Shown in pieces: positions 6,605 to 11,081 of a stretch of 11,081 nt of DNA. The notes under the pieces were generated by a model, which saw only the letters and a list, made by a program, of their open reading frames with translations, did not search any database and was not told where the DNA came from. This DNA is from Clostridiales bacterium (GTDB lineage: Bacteria; Bacillota; Clostridia; Oscillospirales; Acutalibacteraceae), in assembly GCA_019419895.1 (NCBI GenBank), contig JAHZIE010000074.1, positions 1 to 11,081 of the forward strand, written 5' to 3'. The position numbers and the translations under genes are program-made. How positions within the stretch are numbered: position 1 is the first letter of the stretch; each line of letters starts with the position of its first letter.

Positions 6605-7375
6605 TTATTTGACTGCCATAAAGAACAGGCGGGGAAATCTAAAAATAATTTCTCCGTTTTTTTGTTTTGGATAAGCTTTGGATACTTCATGGAACACCTG
6701 CCGCTCAAAGTCTTCCCGATCCTGCCCTTCCAGAGCGTTGAGATAGGGGCGGAGCCCTGTGCCCTTATACCATTCCATGATGCTTTCGTGGGAAGGCATC
6801 CGGTGGAAATAGGTGGTATTCCACAGAGTGAAATCGGAAGAAATGTCCGACAGAAGATCAAAATACCCGCCAGGAGTCAGGTTGTAGAAAATCCGGGGAT
6901 TGCCGATTTTTTCCTTCCATTGTCCGCTTTCAGCCAGAGTGGCGATAATCCGGTGAATGGGCTCCTCGTAGTTCATGGGAGTCTGCACTGCCATCACCCC
7001 TCCCGGATTCAAGAGCTTCATCATTTCAGATAACAGAGCGGGATGGTTGGGAATCCATTGGATGCAGGCGTTGGAAAAGACAAGATCAAATTTTTTCCCC
7101 AGAGAGGAAAGGGAACTGCCTGCGTCGCATAGGGCAAATTCCAGCTCCGGATACTGAGAGCGGGCGGCGGCGATCATGTCCTGAGAATTGTCAATTCCAA
7201 GGATTTTCCCATGAGGGAACCGATCGGCAAGGACCTGTGTGCTGTTGCCGGGGCCGCAGCCGATATCGAGGATGCTTTCGGGAGAAGACAACGGGATCCG
7301 GTTGGCCAGATCAATGGCCGGCTGGGTACGTTCTTTTTGAAATTTCAGATATTGCGCTGCATTCCAATGAGACAT
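6605..7375 (-). CDS. tam: Trans-aconitate 2-methyltransferase
   Basis: 256 residues, the family length, and collinear with E. coli Tam from end to end: MSHWNAAQYLKFQKERTQPA at the start, the SAM-binding motif ILDIGCGPGNST (35-46), GIDNS (60-64, acidic end of strand 2), FSNACIQWIPNH (100-111), LLNPGGVMAVQTP (121-133), TTYFHRMPSH (187-196) and TGLRPYL (206-212), ending FRFPRLFFMAVK. The enzyme methylates trans-aconitate with S-adenosylmethionine in the cytoplasm, removing an inhibitor of aconitase that forms spontaneously from cis-aconitate. GGGAGG lies seven bases before the ATG at 7375. It appears monocistronic, with gaps of about 360 bp on both sides. The assignment rests on remembered family sequence; a related small-acid methyltransferase is the alternative. 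Confidence 0.88.
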   Translation of the reverse strand: MSHWNAAQYLKFQKERTQPAIDLANRIPLSSPESILDIGCGPGNSTQVLADRFPHGKILGIDNSQDMIAAARSQYPELEFALCDAGSSLSSLGKKFDLVFSNACIQWIPNHPALLSEMMKLLNPGGVMAVQTPMNYEEPIHRIIATLAESGQWKEKIGNPRIFYNLTPGGYFDLLSDISSDFTLWNTTYFHRMPSHESIMEWYKGTGLRPYLNALEGQDREDFERQVFHEVSKAYPKQKNGEIIFRFPRLFFMAVK

Positions 7376-7732
7376 ATAAAAACCTCCCTGTTGGTGTTGT
7401 CACAGATTTATTTTACCACAGGGGTGAAAAAAGAAAAGAGGGGAAAGGAAGGCGGCCGGGTAAAAAGCATGAAAGCGGAATGTTTTCTCTCAAGGCCCGC
7501 TGCTTCGTTTAGAAAGGACAGGCTCACAAAAACTTTGCACTGCGTGGCGCCACATATGTTCCCTGTAAAAAACAGCATGAAATCCGTGCGGCTTTTGGGA
7601 ATTTCTTCCGCGTTTATAGCGCTGAACTTGCCCATGTGCCCATATATACAGAATCAAAATATAAGGCCGCCGAAATGAAAATATCAGGGTGATAAACCCG
7701 GCAATCTCCATTCCGGCGGCATTTCTGCGGAT
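7376..7732. other. 357-bp intergenic region between ridA and tam, no gene recognised
   Basis: Frames on both strands are short and of biased, non-protein-like composition. Past the ridA stop there are paired GCCGCCG and CGGCGGC arms about 38 bases apart, with a small GGGT/ACCC hairpin between them. This may be a weak structured end of the ridA transcript. A GTGGCGCCAC palindrome (7544-7553) overlaps ACATATGT (7552-7559). TAAAAT near 7411-7416 on the minus strand could be the tam -10, but no good -35 goes with it. Confidence 0.5.
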
Positions 7733-8116
7733 TCAATTTTTCCCTTTCCGAATGGCAATGGCTTCCATTTCCACCAGAGAGCCCTTGGGAAGGGCGGATA
7801 CCTCTACACAGCTTCTGGCTGGTTTTCCTGTGAAATATTTTGTGTATACCTCATTGAATTCCGAAAAATCATTCATGTTCCGCAGAAAGCAGGTGGTTTT
7901 CACCACATCTTCCAAGCCGCATCCAGCAGCCTGAAGAACAGCGGAGAGATTTTTCAACACCTGTTCGGCCTGTTGGGAAATAGATCCTTCAATAAGAATG
8001 CCGGTTTCAGGAACAAGAGGAATTTGGCCGGAGGTAAAAACAAGCTGTCCGGCGGCAATGGCCTGGGAATAAGGGCCGATAGCGGCAGGCGCGTTTTTTG
8101 TTTCAATGATGTCCAT
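7733..8116 (-). CDS. ridA: RidA family reactive imine/enamine deaminase
   Basis: 127 residues, the standard length of the YjgF/YER057c/UK114 family. The protein begins with the family pattern NAPAAIGPYSQA (8-19) and TSGQIP (28-33), and ends with PARSCVEV (99-106) and VEMEAIA. Compared with E. coli RidA, the key Arg is R101 and the paired Glu is E116, with Y16 also kept, so the archetypal RidA active site is intact. It hydrolyses 2-aminoacrylate and similar intermediates released by pyridoxal-phosphate enzymes, protecting other PLP enzymes, as a cytoplasmic homotrimer. The ribosome site is weak (GCGGGG eight bases before the ATG at 8116). Its own promoter is likely, at about 8138-8168. Confidence 0.95.
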   Translation of the reverse strand: MDIIETKNAPAAIGPYSQAIAAGQLVFTSGQIPLVPETGILIEGSISQQAEQVLKNLSAVLQAAGCGLEDVVKTTCFLRNMNDFSEFNEVYTKYFTGKPARSCVEVSALPKGSLVEMEAIAIRKGKN

Positions 8117-8137
8117 GAAAGAGACCCCGCTTTCTTT

Positions 8138-8168
8138 ATGATAGAGATGTTTAAACTGCCGCTGTCAA
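8138..8168 (-). promoter_or_regulatory. Candidate promoter of ridA
   Basis: Minus-strand TTGACA (8163-8168, perfect) and TATCAT (8138-8143, 5 of 6) are separated by 19 bases, two longer than ideal. They lie 22 bases before the coding start, leaving a very short leader that would fit the weak ribosome site. Confidence 0.45.
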
Positions 8169-8245
8169 TCCGACCAATCTCTTTTGGAAAGGAAAGACTG
8201 TTTTGACGGACAGAGTAAAGTTTAGCACGGATTATTATAAAACAT

Positions 8246-8272
8246 AAAATAGGAAGAAGGAACTCCTATTTT
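8246..8272 (-). terminator. Rho-independent terminator after the GH78-like gene
   Basis: On the minus strand AAAATAGGA (8264-8272) pairs with TCCTATTTT (8246-8254) around a 9-base loop, and ATGTTTTAT follows. It lies about 60 bases after the stop at 8330. Upstream sequence can form a competing hairpin that takes the GGA of its 5' arm; see the finding on 8246-8306. Confidence 0.55.
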
Positions 8273-8284
8273 TGACAGACGGTT

Positions 8285-8306
8285 TTGGAACAGGATGGAG
8301 TTCCAA
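8285..8306. repeat. Inverted repeat between the GH78-like gene and its terminator
   Basis: TTGGAAC (8285-8291) and GTTCCAA (8300-8306) form a perfect 7-bp stem with an 8-base loop. No T run follows, so it is not itself a terminator. Confidence 0.55.
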
Positions 8307-8329
8307 GGCCGCGGAGAGACGTTTCCCCC

Positions 8330-9856
8330 CTATTCGCTGCAGTACCGGTGAATCCAATAGGCCGGCGTACAGCTCCAAGCGTGACAGGCGCTGTTGATTT
8401 CAGGCGCCAGATAAGGGGATTCTAGGTGATTGGAAGGATTGAATATTTCAGGGCAGCAGTCAAAGCCGGCGTCGGCAATAGCCCCCCAGAAACGTCTGAT
8501 CTCCTCCATAGCCTTCTCCTTTAAACCGCACTGGTAAAGGGCTGCGATGTAATAATGCATCATATAGGGGGTATGGATGGTGTATTCGGGATTTTTTTGT
8601 TCAGTGGCCTGTAGCAGCCGGATGCCTTCCTCTTTGGAGAGCATCCCAGAAAGAACAGCCCAGATTTGGGAATGCCAGGAAAGCTGGCCGCTTTTGGCTC
8701 TGAATAGTCCGTCTTTTTCCGAATAATAGCTTTTCAGGGCTTTTTCGGCCCGCCTGATTTCATTTTGCAGCTGCCCGGCATCCTTGCGCAAGAACTCTGT
8801 CAGGGAAGAAAACTGGCGCAGGACATAAAGGTACACGCCTAATATGGCGACGCTTTTGTCCAGGCCGTTGCACCAGTCAATATGGGAGGAGCCGCTGATG
8901 GAAGCCGTCTGGCTGTCAAAGGCGGCGGAAACGTTCCTGATCTGTTCGGCGGCAACGGGATACAGCTCATTTAAAAGTCCAGGATTATCACAGTAGGCGG
9001 CGTAATCGGACAGGCATGAAATGAAAAAGAGGGAATAATCCACAAAATACCAATTGTCGATACACGGGGGAGAATCCGGGAAAACACATGGAGGCACAAA
9101 CCCCCGATCTGTTCGGTAGGCGGCAAAAAGGTAAATACATCTCTCAATGAGGTCAACATTGCGAAAAGTAACATAGTCGGTCAGCGCTTGAAGTCGGAGA
9201 TCGCCAATCCACAGTCTGCGGTCGCGTTTTGGACCATCCTCAAAAACATCCTGCTCGCATTCTTTCAGAGTTTTTAAGGACATTTCATAAATTTTTTTTA
9301 GGACAGGATCGGAAAGAAGGGGCCCTTTGACAGCGGCAGTATCGACCGCCGAAACACAGTCCGCGTAGATATCGGTGAAAGCGATGGGGAAGGAGGCGTT
9401 ATCCATTCGTTCTATTTTCAAATAACGGAAGGAATAACGGCGTTCCAACATACCGGAATAGGGGGTAAATACAACGGACTTTGTTTCGTTTTGAAGCCAC
9501 CCCCTTCCCAGCGTGCCGGAATAGCTTTCCGGAGGCGTGGTGATTTCCAGGGGGAACTCTCCAAAGGTAAAGCGGCACTGGACAGGGGAATCGGTGATTC
9601 TTCTATCCTGAAGGTGTTCTATAGAAAAATGGAGATACCCCACATGATGATCGCCAAAATCAAGAATCAGGCTGTCTCCACGATCCAGAATCATGGGAAA
9701 GGCCATGTCAGCCGTTGGAACAGCCCGCAGTCCCTGGAAGGAGGAGCTGTCCTTTTCAATTTTAATGATTTTTTGCGGGAAGGCTTTGGAATGTCTGAGC
9801 GCCTTTTTACGCGCTAATGCCTTTTGAACAAAAATCTCGTCCTTAATTACCGGCAT
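8330..9856 (-). CDS. Cytoplasmic GH78-like (alpha-L-rhamnosidase-type) glycosidase, compact form
   Basis: 508 residues with no signal peptide, so intracellular. Residues 1 to about 170 look like a beta-sandwich domain (DRGDSLILDFGDHHVGYLHF at 58-77). From about 180 the six-hairpin (alpha/alpha)6 barrel follows. The GH78 signature region reads EDGPKRDRRLWIGD (206-219), matching the D-x4-[ED]-x6-D spacing of known rhamnosidases, with D207, D212 and D219. The usual general acid Glu appears as D212. The C-terminal part PEIFNP...SACHAWSCTPAY (469-500) supplies E470 as a candidate base. Known GH78 enzymes are often 800-1000 residues, so this is a minimal version. It would cleave short oligosaccharides or glycosides after uptake; rhamnose specificity is not proven. 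GGAGG lies seven bases before the ATG at 9856. It appears monocistronic with a palindrome on its promoter. Confidence 0.8.
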   Translation of the reverse strand: MPVIKDEIFVQKALARKKALRHSKAFPQKIIKIEKDSSSFQGLRAVPTADMAFPMILDRGDSLILDFGDHHVGYLHFSIEHLQDRRITDSPVQCRFTFGEFPLEITTPPESYSGTLGRGWLQNETKSVVFTPYSGMLERRYSFRYLKIERMDNASFPIAFTDIYADCVSAVDTAAVKGPLLSDPVLKKIYEMSLKTLKECEQDVFEDGPKRDRRLWIGDLRLQALTDYVTFRNVDLIERCIYLFAAYRTDRGFVPPCVFPDSPPCIDNWYFVDYSLFFISCLSDYAAYCDNPGLLNELYPVAAEQIRNVSAAFDSQTASISGSSHIDWCNGLDKSVAILGVYLYVLRQFSSLTEFLRKDAGQLQNEIRRAEKALKSYYSEKDGLFRAKSGQLSWHSQIWAVLSGMLSKEEGIRLLQATEQKNPEYTIHTPYMMHYYIAALYQCGLKEKAMEEIRRFWGAIADAGFDCCPEIFNPSNHLESPYLAPEINSACHAWSCTPAYWIHRYCSE

Positions 9857-9978
9857 GTTGTATCCTCCGATCGGTTGATTTTCTGAATTTTGGATCGTGC
9901 TCCGTTTGTCTCCTTGATGGGAAATGAATAATGATTTTTTATTAATCTCCTCATGAGAATGCCATGGAGGCTACTTGT

Positions 9979-10008
9979 ATATTGCCATAAAATTGACTGG
10001 AAGTCAAT
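9979..10008 (-). promoter_or_regulatory. Probable promoter and palindromic operator of the GH78-like gene
   Basis: Minus-strand TTGACT (10002-10007), a 17-base spacer and CAATAT (9979-9984) preceded by an extended -10 TG give a plausible promoter about 120 bases upstream of the coding start. The -35 lies inside a perfect palindrome, ATTGACT-GGA-AGTCAAT (9992-10008, 7-bp arms). A dimeric repressor bound there would block the promoter, as expected for substrate-controlled sugar genes. The regulator is not encoded nearby in the window. Confidence 0.5.
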
Positions 10009-10213
10009 GAGAAAGAATAACAGAAAAAATAGCCCCTTTCGATGAGATGTCGCTGCGGGTTCCCATGATACGCCTGTTATGACAAAAATATCATGGAGGG
10101 TTCCAATCCTTACTTATGGCTTTTAATTTATCCGACTTAAAAGAGACGTTAAAGTTCTTAAATAAGTGTGAAATTTAAACTGGAAATATTGTTGGAAAGA
10201 GAAGATTTATTGC

Positions 10214-10351
10214 TTACAGCGCTTTTTTAAGAAAGGCTAACACCAGGATAAGAGCGGAGAGAACAAGAATGGAGATAAAGAAAATTAACGGGGAATCTAC
10301 TTGCGGGTTGTTTCCTGATTCCAAGTTAAGCCGGTGATGTTTCTTTTGGTT
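10214..10351 (-). pseudogene. Remnant of a sortase-anchored surface protein (C-terminal sorting signal)
   Basis: A minus-strand frame of 45 codons, open from a TGA to the stop at 10214, has no proper start. It reads as a classic cell-wall sorting signal: ESGNNPQVDSP, then about 20 hydrophobic residues (LIFFISILVLSALILVLAF) and a basic end LKKAL. NPQVDS resembles the NPQTGD-type sortase motifs of Clostridia with the Thr-Gly lost. In another frame just upstream, MKPKETSPA precedes a stop; a single-base shift would join it to ESGNNPQ as the usual Pro/Thr/Ser linker. This suggests a decayed gene rather than a small protein. A genuine small single-span membrane peptide starting at a TTG is the alternative. 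Confidence 0.45.
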
Positions 10352-10376
10352 TCATGTTCTCTTTCCTCCATATTTT

Positions 10377-10502
10377 TCATTTTTGAGAAAGAGGAGAGAT
10401 GGATCGGATGTTCGGAAAGCACGCTGAGGTTGCAGCGATATAATCGGAGCCAATGCCTTCCTTCTGTATATAAATCACGTCACTGCCATCTGTCATACTC
10501 AT
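10377..10502 (-). pseudogene. Short minus-strand frame, possible further fragment of the same decayed gene
   Basis: Forty-one codons from an ATG at 10502, with AGGA six bases before the second Met, to a TGA at 10377. The peptide includes TDGSDVIYIQKEGIGSDYIAA, which has protein-like composition but no family I recognise. It ends 25 bases before the frame carrying the sorting signal begins. It may be a degraded extracellular domain or chance. Confidence 0.25.
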
Positions 10503-10673
10503 TCCTGCTATAGGTTTTCAATTTGTAGATAATAAAATAAAAGAGACTAACTATGGCAAGACCTGTAGAAATGTGTTAAACTAAAGAAAACATGTTTGAA
10601 AAACTGTGTCAGGTGAACAGGATCAGGATAAGAAAAATTGTAGGTTGCTGGGATTTCAGGGATAGGAGAAGCA

Positions 10674-11081
10674 ATGAAGCAGATGAAAGCAAAGGAAATT
10701 TTTTCAATACCAAATTTGATGGGATATTTTCGTATCCTGCTCATTCCTATTTTTTGCTATATCTACATAGCGAAAGGGCAATACCTGTTAGCGGCCGGGA
10801 TCGTTTTATTATCCAGTTTGACAGATCTTTTCGATGGTTGGGTAGCAAGAAAATTTCACATGGTTACAGAATTGGGAAAGGCCCTCGATCCTGTTGCCGA
10901 CAAATTGACGCATGCGGCGCTGGCAATCTGTCTGGCCAGCCGTTATCCTCTCATGTGGGCGTTGATCGGTTTAATGGCAGTCAAAGAAGGATATATGGGT
11001 ATTATGGGACTGGTCTTTTTGCGTAAAGGTAAGATGTTAGATGGCGCAATGTGGTTTGGAAAATTATGCACCGCTGTGTTA
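10674..11081 (+). CDS. CDP-alcohol phosphatidyltransferase (3' end outside window)
   Basis: 136 codons are visible from the ATG at 10674, open to the window edge. GGAG lies five bases upstream. The complete family signature is present: D51-x2-D54-G55-x2-A58-R59-x8-G68-x3-D72-x3-D76. These Asp residues bind the metal and CDP-linked substrate. A preceding SIPNLMGYFRILLIPIF stretch begins the first membrane helix, and further hydrophobic segments lie at about 37-50, 80-90 and 94-116, as expected for a multi-span membrane enzyme. It transfers a phosphatidyl group from CDP-diacylglycerol to an alcohol, making phosphatidylglycerol phosphate or a similar phospholipid head group. Which alcohol cannot be decided, so no symbol is given. 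It is the only plus-strand gene in the window. A longer overlapping frame at 10592-11026 is a shadow. Confidence 0.93.
   Translation, partial: MKQMKAKEIFSIPNLMGYFRILLIPIFCYIYIAKGQYLLAAGIVLLSSLTDLFDGWVARKFHMVTELGKALDPVADKLTHAALAICLASRYPLMWALIGLMAVKEGYMGIMGLVFLRKGKMLDGAMWFGKLCTAVL

Larger units (their letters stand above)
9857..10673. other. Long divergent intergenic region without an intact gene
   Basis: About 0.8 kb between the GH78-like gene (leftward) and the phosphatidyltransferase (rightward). It holds the probable GH78-like promoter with its palindrome, an 8-bp inverted repeat CCATGATA/TATCATGG (10063-10070, 10089-10096) and broken minus-strand coding remnants between about 10214 and 10502. 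A clear promoter for the plus-strand gene was not found; AT-rich sequence around 10525-10590 is the likely place. Confidence 0.6.

Noticed and set aside
7544..7559. Overlapping palindromes GTGGCGCCAC and ACATATGT
   Set aside because: Both are short, lie mid-gap away from any promoter, and are expected by chance at this scale.
10592..11026. 144-codon plus-strand frame
   Set aside because: It is a shifted reading of the CDP-alcohol phosphatidyltransferase, whose catalytic signature is complete in the frame starting at 10674.

Overview
The window looks like chromosome of a low-to-mid GC Gram-positive anaerobe of the class Clostridia, probably a gut Lachnospiraceae or Oscillospiraceae relative. 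This is inferred from strong AGGAGG-type ribosome sites, a T-box leader in front of proS, a Gram-positive lipobox on a sugar-type binding protein, and the mix of gene families. No rRNA, tRNA, CRISPR array, transposase or integrase was seen. The genus cannot be fixed from the sequence alone.

Layout: every gene except the last is on the minus strand, so the window reads best from right to left. At the far right (10674 to the edge) a plus-strand CDP-alcohol phosphatidyltransferase is cut off by the window end. It is divided from a cytoplasmic GH78-like glycosidase (8330-9856) by about 0.8 kb without an intact gene. That gap holds a palindrome sitting on the probable glycosidase promoter and what looks like decayed remains of a sortase-anchored surface protein. 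Further left come ridA (7733-8116), a trans-aconitate methyltransferase gene tam (6605-7375) and a GrpB/UPF0157 gene (5677-6243). These are separated by gaps of 213-361 bp and look like independent transcription units.

The centre is the prolyl-tRNA synthetase gene proS (3522-5255). Its ~295-nt leader is a complete T-box riboswitch whose antiterminator and terminator can be drawn base by base, with a consensus-like promoter in front. Behind proS follow a small P-loop kinase-like protein (2887-3408) and the most unusual gene in the window: an XRE-type helix-turn-helix fused to an ADP-ribosylglycohydrolase domain (1209-2789). That gene has its own probable promoter and a strong terminator. At the left edge a lipoprotein solute-binding protein of the carbohydrate ABC family begins (932 down to 1) and runs out of the window; its permease genes probably lie beyond position 1.

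How they fit together: proS, ridA, tam and the phosphatidyltransferase are housekeeping or damage-control functions. The solute-binding protein and the GH78-like enzyme suggest uptake and intracellular breakdown of plant- or host-derived oligosaccharides. The HTH-ADP-ribosylglycohydrolase could couple an ADP-ribosyl or nucleoside-type ligand to transcription, but its target is unknown.
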